In this document: in pieces, positions 54,097-63,664 of the stretch
How positions within the stretch are numbered: the first letter of the stretch is position 1
Layout: each line of letters starts with the position of its first letter
Source: Microbacterium sp. CSI-V
GTDB lineage: Bacteria; Actinomycetota; Actinomycetes; Actinomycetales; Microbacteriaceae
Reading direction: 5' to 3'
DNA length: 64,000 nucleotides
NCBI RefSeq assembly: GCF_001984105.1
Contig: NZ_MTQM01000007.1
Coordinates: 496,001 to 560,000, forward strand
Notes under the pieces: generated by a model
Databases searched by the model: none
What the model saw: the letters and a program-made list of their open reading frames with translations, nothing else
Told to the model about the DNA's origin: nothing
Made by a program: the position numbers and the translations under genes

Positions 54097-55021
54097 CACG
54101 ACCGTCACCCACCCCCTGGTGAAGGGCGAGGTCGGCCCCGGCTGCGAGAAGGTCGACCCGATCGTCGTCGCCGACGGAGTCACGCGGCAGTTCGGCGGGC
54201 TGAAGGCCGTCGACGTCGAGCACCTCGAGATCCCCCGCGGGCAGATCACCGCCCTCATTGGCCCGAACGGCGCCGGAAAGACCACGCTGTTCAACCTGCT
54301 CACCGGGTTCGACAAGCCCAACACCGGCCGCTGGAGCTTCGAGGGGTCCAACCTCGCCGGGGTGCCCGCGTTCAAGGTGTCGCGCAAGGGCATGGTCCGC
54401 ACGTTCCAGCTGACCAAATCGCTCGGTCGACTCTCCGTGCTGCAGAACATGCTGCTCGGCGCACGCGGGCAGAAGGGCGAGAACATCTTCCGGGCCATGA
54501 TCCCCGGGATCTGGAGCTCGCAGGAGAAGTCGAACACCGAACGCGCTGACGACCTGCTGCGCCGGTTCAAGCTGGATGCCAAGCGCGAGGACTTCGCCGC
54601 GTCGCTCTCCGGCGGCCAGCGCAAGCTCCTCGAGATGGCGCGCGCGCTCATGAGCGACCCGACGCTCGTCATGCTCGACGAGCCGATGGCCGGCGTGAAT
54701 CCGGCGCTCACGCAGAGCCTGCTCGGCCACATCCTCGACCTGAAGAAGGAAGGCATGACGGTGCTCTTCGTCGAGCACGACATGCACATGGTCCGCCACA
54801 TCTCGGACTGGGTCGTCGTCATGGCCGAGGGCCGCGTGGTCGCCGAGGGCCCGCCCGAGACGGTGATGAGCGACCAGGCGGTCATCGATGCCTATCTCGG
54901 CGCGCACCACGACACCGACCTGGGCGACATGACCACGTCGCAGATGGAGACCATCCAGGCCGAGGCCGCCGCCGAAGCCGAAGCCGACCTCGTCGCCGAC
55001 GAGAAGGACGGGAAGCTCTGA
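54089..55021 (+). CDS. livG: Branched-chain amino-acid ABC ATPase LivG
   Basis: 310 residues. Walker A GPNGAGKTT, signature LSGGQRKLLEMARALM, Walker B VMLDEPMAGVNPA, H-loop EHDMHM. C-terminal Ala/Glu-rich tail after the usual end. The stop overlaps the livF ATG. Confidence 0.96.
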   Translation: MSDTTVTHPLVKGEVGPGCEKVDPIVVADGVTRQFGGLKAVDVEHLEIPRGQITALIGPNGAGKTTLFNLLTGFDKPNTGRWSFEGSNLAGVPAFKVSRKGMVRTFQLTKSLGRLSVLQNMLLGARGQKGENIFRAMIPGIWSSQEKSNTERADDLLRRFKLDAKREDFAASLSGGQRKLLEMARALMSDPTLVMLDEPMAGVNPALTQSLLGHILDLKKEGMTVLFVEHDMHMVRHISDWVVVMAEGRVVAEGPPETVMSDQAVIDAYLGAHHDTDLGDMTTSQMETIQAEAAAEAEADLVADEKDGKL

Positions 55022-55803
55022 TGACCGACACCGCAACCGCAACCCGCACCGCGGTGCTGCGTACCGACGACCTCGTCGCCGGCTACCTGCCCGGTGTGAA
55101 CATCCTCAACGGGTGCACCGTCGATGCCTACCAGGGCGACCTGATCGGCATCATCGGCCCGAACGGCGCCGGCAAGTCGACCCTGCTGAAGGCCATCTTC
55201 GGCCAGGTCAAGATCCGCGGCGGTGCCGTCCTGCTCAACGGCGAGGACATCACCGCGCTCAAGGCCGACAAGCTCGTCGGCAAGGGCGTCGGCATGGTCC
55301 CGCAGAACAACAACGTGTTCCCGAGCCTGTCGATCGAGGAAAACCTGCAGATGGGGCTCTTCCAGCGCCCCAAGGTCTTCGCCGAGCGCTTCGAGTTCGT
55401 CACGGGCCTGTTCCCCGAGCTCGCCAAGCGCCGCCGTCAGCGCGCCGGCTCGCTCTCAGGCGGTGAGCGGCAGATGGTCGCGATGGGTCGCGCGCTCATG
55501 ATGAACCCGTCGGTCCTGCTCCTCGACGAGCCCTCGGCCGGCCTCTCCCCCGTTCGCCAGGACGAGACGTTCCTCCGGGTCGCCGAGATCAACCGCGCCG
55601 GCGTGACGATCATCATGGTCGAGCAGAACGCCCGCCGCTGCTTGCAGATCTGCCACCGGGCGTACGTGCTCGACCAGGGCAAGGACGCGTACACGGGCAC
55701 CGGGCGCGAGCTGCTCACCGACCCCCGCGTCATCGAGCTGTACCTCGGCACGCTGGCCGCCGACGAGGACGCCAAGCGCGACGCACGGGAGACCGAAGCC
55801 TGA
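55021..55803 (+). CDS. livF: Branched-chain amino-acid ABC ATPase LivF
   Basis: 260 residues. GPNGAGKST, LSGGERQMVAMGRALMMNP, LLLDEPSAGLSP. The second ATPase of the transporter; starts in a TGATG overlap. Confidence 0.96.
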   Translation: MTDTATATRTAVLRTDDLVAGYLPGVNILNGCTVDAYQGDLIGIIGPNGAGKSTLLKAIFGQVKIRGGAVLLNGEDITALKADKLVGKGVGMVPQNNNVFPSLSIEENLQMGLFQRPKVFAERFEFVTGLFPELAKRRRQRAGSLSGGERQMVAMGRALMMNPSVLLLDEPSAGLSPVRQDETFLRVAEINRAGVTIIMVEQNARRCLQICHRAYVLDQGKDAYTGTGRELLTDPRVIELYLGTLAADEDAKRDARETEA

Positions 55804-55817
55804 TCCGCGCGCGTCCC

Positions 55818-56645
55818 GTGGGGGCGACGCTCACCCTGGTGGGCGTCGCCCTCGCGGGATGCTCCGCGGCTCCTCCCCCCGGCATCCCGACGGGCCTGAC
55901 GGTCGCGGTCATCCAGCAACGCGGCGACATCGCGCCGGGCCGGGTGCAGCTCCGGGTCGACAACGGTTCGGATGAGACGGTGACGATCGCAGCCGCCACA
56001 CTGGCGGCGCCGGCGCTGGCTTCCCCGGCCGCGTGGGATGCCCTCCGCGCGGAGACGCTCGCGCCCGGCCGCATCCTGGACCTTCCGGTGACCCTTCCCG
56101 CCCTGCGCTGCGGGTCGGGCGACGGGGCGGCCCGCGTGACCCTCGAGACGACGATCGGCGGCATCTCGGGTACGTCCGAGGTCGACGCCGACGATCCGCT
56201 CGGCATCCTCGCCCGCCTGAGCGCGACACAGTGCGACCGCGACGATCTCGCGGCCGTGGCGGAGGTCGCGGCCACGGCCGCTTCGCCCCGCGGAGACGGG
56301 ACGGCCGACCTGACGATCTCGATCACGCCGACGGGCGGAGACGGCGCGCCGATCGAGCTCGAGGCGCTGCGGGGCACCCCGCTGCTGCATTTCGCCGGAG
56401 GGGAGGAAGCGGGGCTCGACACGACCGTCTCCCCCGGCGATGCCCCCTCGACGCTGACGGTGGCCGTGACGCCGCGCCGGTGCGACCCGCACGCGATCGC
56501 GGAAGACAAGGTCGGAACGCTCTTCGACCTCGTCGCCCGCGTCGACGGCCGCGAGGTGGTGGTCTCGCTGCCGCGCCCGCAGGCGGTGGCCGACGACCTG
56601 CTCGCCTTCACCGCCGCCGCCTGCGGCCTGGCGCCCGCGGCCTGA
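55818..56645 (+). CDS. Lipoprotein of unknown function at the end of the liv operon
   Basis: 275 residues from GTG 55818, lipobox ALAGC. Two beta-rich repeats with paired cysteines (LRCGSGDGA, TQCDRDD, RRCDPHA, AACGLAP). An unannotated CTG at 55800, overlapping the livF stop, would add the basic N-terminus RARP and has GGGAGA 5' of it. Extracytoplasmic; perhaps a transport accessory. Confidence 0.75.
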   Translation: MGATLTLVGVALAGCSAAPPPGIPTGLTVAVIQQRGDIAPGRVQLRVDNGSDETVTIAAATLAAPALASPAAWDALRAETLAPGRILDLPVTLPALRCGSGDGAARVTLETTIGGISGTSEVDADDPLGILARLSATQCDRDDLAAVAEVAATAASPRGDGTADLTISITPTGGDGAPIELEALRGTPLLHFAGGEEAGLDTTVSPGDAPSTLTVAVTPRRCDPHAIAEDKVGTLFDLVARVDGREVVVSLPRPQAVADDLLAFTAAACGLAPAA

Positions 56646-56663
56646 CCGCCGCGCGTGCCGCGT

Positions 56664-56718
56664 GAGGGGTCAATATCTGTCGCCTGAGAGCATTTGAAGC
56701 GACAGATATTGACCCCTC
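56664..56718. repeat. Perfect 20-bp inverted repeat with 15-nt loop
   Basis: GAGGGGTCAATATCTGTCGC (56664-56683) and its exact complement (56699-56718), between the convergent liv operon and the binding-protein gene. No U-run. A second, GC-rich hairpin follows at 56739. Confidence 0.85.
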
Positions 56719-56738
56719 GCGCGCGGGACGCAGACAGA

Positions 56739-56768
56739 AGGGCCCGGATGCCGTGGCATCCGGGCCCT
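56739..56768 (-). terminator. Terminator hairpin after the binding-protein gene
   Basis: AGGGCCCGGATGCC and its exact complement, 14 pairs, immediately after the minus-strand stop at 56785. Confidence 0.8.
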
Positions 56769-56784
56769 CCCTGATCGGATCAGA

Positions 56785-58065
56785 TCACTCGTTGAGCGAA
56801 CCGAACTCCGTGTTCAGCAGGGTGTACTTGTTGTCGGCACCGTACTGGTAGATGCCGATGTACGCCTCGGTCGGGTCACCGTTCGCGTCGAACGTGATCG
56901 GGCCCGAGACACCGTCGTAGTCGATGTCCTTGCCGTCGTTGATCAGCGTCAGGCAGTCCGCGAAGGTCGTGCACTTCTCGCCGCCCTCGGTGACCGACTG
57001 CAGGTTGTCACGGATCGCCGTGCCCGAGTCGTCCTTGGCCTGCGCCGCAGCCAGGGCCGCGACGATGACCGCGTCGTACGACTCCGGCGCGTAGCTGAAG
57101 TCGGTGAGCGCCGGGTCGACCTCGAGAAGACGGCTCTGGAAGGCGGTGTCGGCCGGGTTGCCGGGCAGCGTTCCCTTGGCGCCCTGCAGCGTGCCGGGCT
57201 GGAACTCGTACGAGTTGGACAGGTTGCCGTCGACGAAGTACACCTTCGACCCCGGGAAGCCCTGCGTGTTCACCAGCTGCGGGATGATCGAGGAGGTCTC
57301 CTCGAACGCGATGACCGCGATGGCGTCGGGCTTGGCGGCCAGGAGCTGGTCGACCTGCGACGTGAACACCGTGTCGCCCGGGTTGTAGGGAACCGCGACC
57401 GAGACCTCGCCGCCGGCAGCCTCGACGGCCTTGGTGGCGTTGTCCTTCAGGCCGGTGCCGTACGGGTCGTTGATGTAGATGATGCCGACGTTGGCAGCAC
57501 CGTCACCGGTCATGAGGTTACCGAGCACGCGACCCTGGAGGACGTCCGAGGGGGCGGTACGCCAGTAGTACCCGTCGTCGGCGTACGTCGTGAAGTCGGG
57601 CGACGTGTTGGCCGGCGAGATCTGGACGATGCCCGCGTTGACCAGCTGGTCGACGAACGTGAACGACACACCCGAGGACGCGGCACCGATGACGACGTCG
57701 GCTCCGGCGCTGACGAGCTCCGTCGCCGACTGCGTGGCGATGTCGGTCGTCGTGTCACCCGAGTCGCGCTCGGTGAGCGTGGTCTTGAACGGGAACGCGT
57801 CGCCCGTGGCCTCGATGTCCTTGATCGCGAGCTTCACGCCGGCGACCTCGGGCGGGCCGAGGAAGGCGAGGTTACCGGTGGCGGGCAGGATCGTGCCGAC
57901 GCTGAACGTGCCGTCGGCCTTGGACACGGCGCCTCCGCTGGACGATGCGCTGGGGGCGGCGGCGTCGCCGCCACCGGCGCAACCGGCGAGGACGAGCGCG
58001 CTGGCACCGACCAGAGCGAGACCGCCCAGGACCTTGCCGGCACGCGAACGCGTGAAGACGCTCAT
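56785..58065 (-). CDS. Branched-chain amino-acid ABC transporter substrate-binding lipoprotein (LivK-like)
   Basis: 426 residues, lipobox LAGC after a hydrophobic signal. Two-lobe periplasmic-binding fold with SVGTILPATGNLAF, VIGAASSGVSF and GIIYINDPYGTG. Probably delivers amino acids to the LivHMGF complex encoded on the other strand. AAGGAG site before ATG 58065. Confidence 0.9.
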   Translation of the reverse strand: MSVFTRSRAGKVLGGLALVGASALVLAGCAGGGDAAAPSASSSGGAVSKADGTFSVGTILPATGNLAFLGPPEVAGVKLAIKDIEATGDAFPFKTTLTERDSGDTTTDIATQSATELVSAGADVVIGAASSGVSFTFVDQLVNAGIVQISPANTSPDFTTYADDGYYWRTAPSDVLQGRVLGNLMTGDGAANVGIIYINDPYGTGLKDNATKAVEAAGGEVSVAVPYNPGDTVFTSQVDQLLAAKPDAIAVIAFEETSSIIPQLVNTQGFPGSKVYFVDGNLSNSYEFQPGTLQGAKGTLPGNPADTAFQSRLLEVDPALTDFSYAPESYDAVIVAALAAAQAKDDSGTAIRDNLQSVTEGGEKCTTFADCLTLINDGKDIDYDGVSGPITFDANGDPTEAYIGIYQYGADNKYTLLNTEFGSLNE

Positions 58066-58158
58066 AGTGCTCCTTGCTGTGGATGAACGTTGGACGGCAC
58101 AGGGGTGCCGTCTGGTGTCCTAAACCTAATCGTCTCCACGTTTTCGTCGTGTTGCCGT

Positions 58159-58168
58159 TCGTTAACGA
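58159..58168. promoter_or_regulatory. TCGTTAACGA dyad in the binding-protein promoter
   Basis: Perfect 10-bp palindrome upstream of the binding-protein gene. A similar word, TCGCTAACG (51650-51658), lies upstream of livH. Shared control is a weak inference. Confidence 0.3.
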
Positions 58169-58203
58169 TGTGCGTCGCCGAGGTCACGGCGTCATAACGC
58201 CCT

Positions 58204-59142
58204 CTAGACGGGTTCGCTGACATCCGATATTGCGGTCCGGCGCCGACGCGCCGCCACGAGCGAGTCGATGCTGAGAATCGTCAGCGCGACCCAGACCAGC
58301 CCGAATCCGATCCACCGCTCGAGCGTCATCGGCTCGTGCAGCACCCACACGCCGATCCCGAACTGGATGATCGGCGCGACGAATTGGATGAGACCCATGA
58401 CCGTCAGCGGCGCCCGGCGAGCGCCGGCCGCGAACAGCAGCAACGGAATCGCGGTGATCGCTCCCGCCGATGCCAGCAGGGCCGTGTGCAGTGGGCCGTT
58501 CGCGCCCATGGTGAGCCCGCTCGTCACGGCCACGAGGATCAGCTGCACGACGGCGACCGGGAGCAGCCAGAAGGATTCGAGGGTCAGACCGCTGACGGCA
58601 TCCACCGACGGGCCGATCTGCTTCTTGACCAGTCCGTAGACGCCGAACGACAGCGCCAGCGTCAGGGCGATCCAGGGGAATGCCCCGTAACCGACGACGA
58701 TCACCATCACCGCGGCCACCGACAGCCCGATCGCGATCCACTGGACCGGACGCAGCCGCTCGCGGAGCACCGTGACCCCGAGCAGCACCGTGACGATGGG
58801 GTTGATGAAGTAGCCGAGGCTCGTCTCGATCACCCGGTCGTTCAGGGCGCCGTAGACGTAGGTCTGCCAGTTGACGTAGATGAGGGCGCCCGCCAGCGCC
58901 GTCAGGCCGAGGAGGCGGGGCTGCCGGACGATCGCGAGGAAGGGGCGCCACGCGCGCAGGACCGTCAGCAGGATCAGGCAGAACAAGAACGACAGCAGGA
59001 TGCGCCACGCGACCAGCTCCCACGGACCGGTCGGCTCGAGCTGCAGGAAGTACAGCGGCAGCACGCCCCACAGCAGATAGGCGGCGAAGGCGAAGAGGCC
59101 GCCGCGGACGGATCCCGAGGCGGGCGGCGAAGCGGGGGTCAC
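58204..59142 (-). CDS. rarD: RarD-like EamA transporter
   Basis: 312 residues, ten spans, RarD-specific opening RGGLFAFAAYLLWGVLPLYFLQL and FINPIVTVLLG. Family includes chloramphenicol-sensitivity protein RarD; substrate unknown. GTG start six nt after TAGGCT (leaderless). Confidence 0.88.
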   Translation of the reverse strand: MTPASPPASGSVRGGLFAFAAYLLWGVLPLYFLQLEPTGPWELVAWRILLSFLFCLILLTVLRAWRPFLAIVRQPRLLGLTALAGALIYVNWQTYVYGALNDRVIETSLGYFINPIVTVLLGVTVLRERLRPVQWIAIGLSVAAVMVIVVGYGAFPWIALTLALSFGVYGLVKKQIGPSVDAVSGLTLESFWLLPVAVVQLILVAVTSGLTMGANGPLHTALLASAGAITAIPLLLFAAGARRAPLTVMGLIQFVAPIIQFGIGVWVLHEPMTLERWIGFGLVWVALTILSIDSLVAARRRRTAISDVSEPV

Positions 59143-59207
59143 TGCCTCAGCCTAGGCGCGGGCGCCGACGCGGATCTGCCGGACACCGCGCATTCCGCGC
59201 CAAAAGC

Positions 59208-59239
59208 AGAACCCCGGATGCCGAGGCATCCGGGGTTCT
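59208..59239 (-). terminator. groES terminator
   Basis: AGAACCCCGGATGCC (59208-59222) and its exact complement (59225-59239), 15 pairs, followed on the minus strand by TTTT. Directly downstream of groES. Confidence 0.88.
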
Positions 59240-59257
59240 ACGGAAATCGCAGAGCGA

Positions 59258-59554
59258 TCAGCGCACGACCACCGCGAGGACGTCGCGAGCCGAGAGCACC
59301 AGGTACTCGTCGGCGCCGAACTTGACCTCGGTCCCGCCGTACTTGCTGTAGAGCACGCGGTCGCCGACGGTGACGTCGAGGGGGACACGGTTGCCGTTGT
59401 CGTCGATACGGCCGGGTCCGACGGCGACGACCTCGCCCTCCTGCGGCTTCTCCTTGGCGGTGTCGGGGATGACGAGACCACTCGCGGTGGTCTGCTCAGC
59501 CTCGACCTGCTTGATGACGATGCGGTCCTCGAGCGGCTTGATGGAAACCGACAC
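59258..59554 (-). CDS. groS: Co-chaperonin GroES
   Basis: 98 residues, the usual length: [27 protein letters not shown] opening with the mobile loop (residues ~18-34) and the [21 protein letters not shown] end. Caps GroEL. No groEL follows in the window. GTG start with AAGAGG. Two CIRCE operators lie upstream. Confidence 0.98.
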   Translation of the reverse strand: MSVSIKPLEDRIVIKQVEAEQTTASGLVIPDTAKEKPQEGEVVAVGPGRIDDNGNRVPLDVTVGDRVLYSKYGGTEVKFGADEYLVLSARDVLAVVVR

Positions 59555-59588
59555 GGTCTACCTCTTCTTTCTCGTTACAGAAGACTTG

Positions 59589-59615
59589 TCAGCACTCACG
59601 CGGGGAGAGTGCTAA
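59589..59615. promoter_or_regulatory. CIRCE operator 1 (HrcA site)
   Basis: TCAGCACTC-N9-GAGTGCTAA, matching the CIRCE consensus TTAGCACTC-N9-GAGTGCTAA at 17 of 18 positions. Upstream of groES. Confidence 0.93.
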
Positions 59616-59633
59616 TCCGAGTGTAGAGAAGCG

Positions 59634-59660
59634 TTGGCACTCACGCAACGCGAGTGCCAA
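59634..59660. promoter_or_regulatory. CIRCE operator 2 (HrcA site), perfect dyad
   Basis: TTGGCACTC-N9-GAGTGCCAA, a fully palindromic variant, 45 bp (start to start) from operator 1 and 13 bp before the -10 of the divergent methyltransferase gene. Confidence 0.85.
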
Positions 59661-59685
59661 CAGAATCGACACCTAGGCTGGGCCG

Positions 59686-60876
59686 GTGGAGATCGCCGAG
59701 CTCACCGCCTTGCTCACCGCCGAGGGCCTGTCCCTGCTCGACGAGCTGGGTCCGCTCACGACGACCGACGAAGCCGCGCGCGCGGTGTCGCGACTGCGGG
59801 CCGCCGGCCACTCCCCCGATCTCGTAGCCGCCGTGGTGGGCCAGGCCCGTCTGCGCGTGAAGGCCGCCGCGAAGTTCGGTCCGTTCGCCGACCGCATGCT
59901 CTTCACCCGGGCGGGACTGGAACAGGCGACGCGGCTGTCCATCGCCGCCCGCCATGCGGGGCGGTTCCGCGCGGCCGGCGTCTCGTCGGTGGCCGACCTC
60001 GGCTGCGGGATCGGCGGAGACGCCCTCGGCCTCGCGGGGCTCGGCATCCGCGTCGAAGCGGTCGACGCCGACGAGGTCACGGCCGCGATCGCCGCGTACA
60101 ACCTCGCGCCCTTCGGCGACGCCGTGACCGTGGCGCACGGGCGCGCGGAAGACGCCGACCTCGGCGGAGTGGATGCCGTGTGGCTCGACCCCGCGCGACG
60201 CACCGCCGGGCACGGCGAGACGCGGCGCGTGTCGGCCGACCAGTGGTCGCCGTCACTGGACTGGGTGTTCGGGCTGCTGCAGGCGCGACCCGGCGGGGTG
60301 AAGCTCGGGCCGGCGTTCGACCGCGAACTGATCCCTGACGACGTCGAGGCGCAGTGGATCAGCGCCGACGGCTCGACGATCGAACTCGTCCTCTGGTCGG
60401 GACGTCTCGCTCGCGAGGGTGTGCGCCGCGCCGCGCTCGTCGTGCGAGGCGACGACGTGTGGGAGTTGACGGCTCCCGCCGACGCGCCCGACGTCGAGCC
60501 GCGCGAACTCGGCGCCTTCGTACACGAGCCCGACGGCGCCGTCATCCGCGCGCGACTCATCGGCGAGGTCGCCCGCTCCCTGGATGCCGGGATGCTGGCG
60601 CCGGGCATCGCCTACCTGACCTCCGACGCGGCGCTCACGAGCCCGTTCGTCTCGTCGTTCCGCGTCCGCGAGGAGCTCCCGGCGGACACGAAGAAGCTCG
60701 CGCGGGCGCTGCGGGAGCGCAACATCGGCACCCTCGAGATCAAGAAGCGCGGGGTCGACGTCGACCCCGCCGTGCTGCGGCCCCGCCTGTCGCTGCGGGG
60801 CGACGAGTCGGCGACGCTGCTCATGACGCGCGTCGCGGGGCGCCGCGTCGCGCTCCTCGCCGACCGCGTGGGCTGA
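59686..60876 (+). CDS. THUMP-like class I SAM-dependent methyltransferase
   Basis: 396 residues. Helical N-terminus, then the Rossmann core with DLGCGIGGDALGLAG (~residue 105) and the LDPARR motif (~168), and a C-terminal THUMP-like region. Probably a tRNA or rRNA base methyltransferase; target unknown. GTG start six nt after TAGGCT (leaderless). The CIRCE 2 operator lies just before this promoter. Confidence 0.85.
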   Translation: MEIAELTALLTAEGLSLLDELGPLTTTDEAARAVSRLRAAGHSPDLVAAVVGQARLRVKAAAKFGPFADRMLFTRAGLEQATRLSIAARHAGRFRAAGVSSVADLGCGIGGDALGLAGLGIRVEAVDADEVTAAIAAYNLAPFGDAVTVAHGRAEDADLGGVDAVWLDPARRTAGHGETRRVSADQWSPSLDWVFGLLQARPGGVKLGPAFDRELIPDDVEAQWISADGSTIELVLWSGRLAREGVRRAALVVRGDDVWELTAPADAPDVEPRELGAFVHEPDGAVIRARLIGEVARSLDAGMLAPGIAYLTSDAALTSPFVSSFRVREELPADTKKLARALRERNIGTLEIKKRGVDVDPAVLRPRLSLRGDESATLLMTRVAGRRVALLADRVG

Positions 60877-60888
60877 TGGGCCCGGAGA

Positions 60889-61311
60889 TCAGACCGTCGA
60901 GAGCTGCGGCAGCGCCCAGATCAGCCAGCCGCCGCTGAAGATCACCGACAGCACGGCGAGCGCGAGCGCCCAGATCGCGACGCGGCGACTGTCGTGCGCG
61001 CGGCGCAGCGAGATGATCGACATGACGATCGCGACGACGCCGAGGGGCAGCAGAACGCCGGCGAACAGCGACGCGACGAGAGCGGCGATCGCGACGGCCA
61101 GGGCCCACGGCGCGACGGACGGTGGCGCGACCGGGGCCGGCGGACTCCAGGGCACGACGTGCTCGCCGAACGCGGCGCGCTCGAGCTGCGCCGTGGGCAG
61201 CCGGTGGTCGTCGAAGGCGTCGCCCGCGGCGATCTGCTCGGCCGCGGTGGGGGCTCCCTCCGCCTCGGCCGCCTTGAGCGCGCGCCGGCTCGGCGGCTGC
61301 GTCTCGCTCAC
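60889..61311 (-). CDS. DUF4190 domain protein
   Basis: 140 residues. A polar, disordered N-terminus (residues 1-70) leads to the two-span DUF4190 hairpin ([19 protein letters not shown], then [20 protein letters not shown]). Role unknown. The GTG at 61311 overlaps the tsaD stop (GTGA), so it is last in the tsaB-rimI-tsaD operon. Confidence 0.8.
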   Translation of the reverse strand: MSETQPPSRRALKAAEAEGAPTAAEQIAAGDAFDDHRLPTAQLERAAFGEHVVPWSPPAPVAPPSVAPWALAVAIAALVASLFAGVLLPLGVVAIVMSIISLRRAHDSRRVAIWALALAVLSVIFSGGWLIWALPQLSTV

Positions 61312-62411
61312 GAGGCCGCCCGTGCGGTCAGGGGCGCCGGGGCCGTGGCATCCGGATCCTCCGCCACCTGGATCTCGGTCACCGGAAGCGTCGAATCGGC
61401 TCCGAAGGCGAGGGTCGACGGGCGGCGTCCCGAGGTGATGAGTTCGGCGGCGAGCGCGGCGATCATGGCGCCGTTGTCGGTGCAGAGCCGCAGCGGCGGG
61501 ATGCGCACCGAGACGCCGGCGGCGGCGGCGCGCTCGAGGGCGACATCGCGCAGACGCTTGTTGGCGATCACTCCCCCGCCGAGGAGCAGGCGCGGCACCC
61601 CGTAGCGCTCGCACGCGTCGAGGGCCTTGGTGACGAGCACATCGACGACGGCCTCGCGGAACGACGCCGCGACGTCGGCGACCGGCACCGGCTGCCCCGC
61701 CGCTTCGTGCTGCTCGACCCACCGGGCCACGGCGGTCTTCAGGCCCGAGAACGAGAAGTCGTAGCGGTGGGATGCCATGTCGGAAGCGCGCGAGAGCCCG
61801 CGGGGGAAGCGGATCGCGGTCGGATCACCCGAAGCCGCGGCACGATCGATCTCGGGGCCGCCCGGGTACGGCAGCTTCAGCAGGCGCGCGACCTTGTCGA
61901 AGGCCTCGCCGGCCGCGTCATCCATCGTCTCGCCGAGCAGCTCGACGTCGCTGGTGAGATCGCGGACGAGGAGCAGGGACGTGTGCCCGCCGCTCACGAG
62001 CAGCGCGACGGTGGGGTACTCCAGCTCGCCGGCGTCGGCGTCGAGGATGTCGGCGGCGATGTGACCGACGAGGTGGTTGACGGCGTAAAGCGGCTTGTCG
62101 AGGGCGACCGCGAGGCCCTTGGCCGCACCGACGCCGACCATCAGGGCACCGGCGAGTCCGGGGCCGCTCGTGACGGCGACGGCGTCGATCTCGTCGAGCG
62201 TCACGCCCGCCTCGGCGAGCGCCGCGTCGATCGACGGCTGCAGGGCCTCGAGGTGCGCGCGGGCGGCGACCTCGGGCACGACACCGCCGTAGCGGGCGTG
62301 CTCGTCCATGCTCGAGGCGATCGTGTTGCTCAGCAGCTGCCGACCCCGGACGATGCCGATCCCGGTCTCATCGCAACTGGTCTCGATGCCGAGCACGAGG
62401 GGCGCGTCCAT
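61308..62411 (-). CDS. tsaD: tRNA N6-threonylcarbamoyladenosine synthase subunit TsaD
   Basis: 367 residues. ASKHA fold with [11 protein letters not shown] near the start, the metal-binding [11 protein letters not shown]-x3-H pair, [12 protein letters not shown] and [11 protein letters not shown]. With TsaB and TsaE it makes t6A37 in ANN-decoding tRNAs. ATG 62411 is part of a TGATG overlap with rimI and is preferred over ATG 62420. Confidence 0.97.
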   Translation of the reverse strand: MDAPLVLGIETSCDETGIGIVRGRQLLSNTIASSMDEHARYGGVVPEVAARAHLEALQPSIDAALAEAGVTLDEIDAVAVTSGPGLAGALMVGVGAAKGLAVALDKPLYAVNHLVGHIAADILDADAGELEYPTVALLVSGGHTSLLLVRDLTSDVELLGETMDDAAGEAFDKVARLLKLPYPGGPEIDRAAASGDPTAIRFPRGLSRASDMASHRYDFSFSGLKTAVARWVEQHEAAGQPVPVADVAASFREAVVDVLVTKALDACERYGVPRLLLGGGVIANKRLRDVALERAAAAGVSVRIPPLRLCTDNGAMIAALAAELITSGRRPSTLAFGADSTLPVTEIQVAEDPDATAPAPLTARAAS

Positions 62412-62914
62412 CAGCACCATCCCTTTCCGGTCGTCGCCGCATCGTCGGGCGTGCGGCGGGCCGCCCACGCGCGCAGGTCGAGCTGCATCACGATCGCGTC
62501 GACGTCGTCGGGCTGGTAGTACCGCGGGCGCCGCCCGACCTCGGCGAACCCTTCCGAGGCGTACAGGGTCTGGGCGACGGGGTTGTCGGCGCGCACCTCG
62601 AGGAACACGTCGTGCACGCCGCGCCGCTCGGCTTCTTCGAGGAGTTCGGCCAGCAGCGCACGCCCGCGGCCGCGGCCGCGCGCGGTCTCGGCGATCGTGA
62701 TCGTCTGGATGTCGGCATCCTTCGCCCCGCGGACGGCGCGGAGCCCGGCGTAGCCGACGAGCCGACCGGCCTCTTCGACGACGACGTACCAGCCGTGCGG
62801 AGACGCAAGCTCTTCGCGCATCATCGCCGGGCTCCACGCGTCGGTCGGGAAGGACGCGTGCTCGAGCGCCATGATGGCGTCGAGATCGTCGAGCGCCGCC
62901 GCGCGCGTGCTCAC
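62411..62914 (-). CDS. rimI: Ribosomal-protein-alanine N-acetyltransferase RimI
   Basis: 167 residues. GNAT fold with the acetyl-CoA motif [18 protein letters not shown]. Acetylates protein N-termini such as S18. GTG 62914 overlaps the tsaB stop; its stop overlaps the tsaD start. The gene order tsaB-rimI-tsaD is typical in actinobacteria. Confidence 0.93.
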   Translation of the reverse strand: MSTRAAALDDLDAIMALEHASFPTDAWSPAMMREELASPHGWYVVVEEAGRLVGYAGLRAVRGAKDADIQTITIAETARGRGRGRALLAELLEEAERRGVHDVFLEVRADNPVAQTLYASEGFAEVGRRPRYYQPDDVDAIVMQLDLRAWAARRTPDDAATTGKGWC

Positions 62915-63546
62915 GCGCTCACCCGCTTCGGGGCGTGGGCGGCGACGACATCGGGGCTGCGCAGATACAGCGGCTCGGGGCCGGCGAGGGCGCGGCCGGC
63001 GTCCAGCGCGCGCGCCCCGACGAGCGCGATCATCGCGGCCGAAACGCTCGTCGCGTCGTGACGCACGGCTCCGGCCTCGGCGAGGCGGGCGTCGAGGTCG
63101 TCGCGGGGGCTGAGCGTGGCATCCATGATCCGGATCGGGAGTCCGTCGTCGTCGACGCCGTCGTAGACGCTGTACGCGAACTCCTTGCGGCGGGCGTCGG
63201 TGACGACGGCGAAGCGGGGGGTGTCGGTGCCCGTGAGGGCGTCGGCGAGCAGGATGCCAAGGGCGACGCCGTCGTGACTCGGCACGGGGACGACCGGGAT
63301 GCCACGCCCGAGAGCGAACGCGCGCGCGGTCGCGATGCCGACGCGCAGCCCCGTGAACGGCCCCGGGCCCATGCCGATCGCGACGTGCGTGGGGGTCGGC
63401 ACGGCCTGCGAAGCTCGGCGCAGCAGGTCGCCGATCACTTCGGCATGCCCGAGAGCGTTGGCGCTCTGCTCGTCGGCGAGCACTTCCCCGTCGTGCGCGA
63501 TCGCCGCCACCGCGGTGCCGAGGGAGGTGTCGATGCCGATGATCAC
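62911..63546 (-). CDS. tsaB: tRNA t6A modification partner TsaB
   Basis: 211 residues. [16 protein letters not shown] opening and [17 protein letters not shown], the ASKHA features of TsaB, which dimerises with TsaD. The start is fixed at GTG 63546 because TACCCT lies six nt upstream (leaderless). An upstream extension is rejected. First gene of the operon. Confidence 0.95.
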   Translation of the reverse strand: MIIGIDTSLGTAVAAIAHDGEVLADEQSANALGHAEVIGDLLRRASQAVPTPTHVAIGMGPGPFTGLRVGIATARAFALGRGIPVVPVPSHDGVALGILLADALTGTDTPRFAVVTDARRKEFAYSVYDGVDDDGLPIRIMDATLSPRDDLDARLAEAGAVRHDATSVSAAMIALVGARALDAGRALAGPEPLYLRSPDVVAAHAPKRVSA

Positions 63547-63664
63547 CGTTCCAGGGTATCCGGGCCGCCCGACACCGGTGCCCGCGTGTCGGGCGGCCGT
63601 AGATCGCAGGAATTGCCGGAGTTCTGCAGGCATCCGGCGAGGCGCTCGGCTCCGAACAAGAGAC

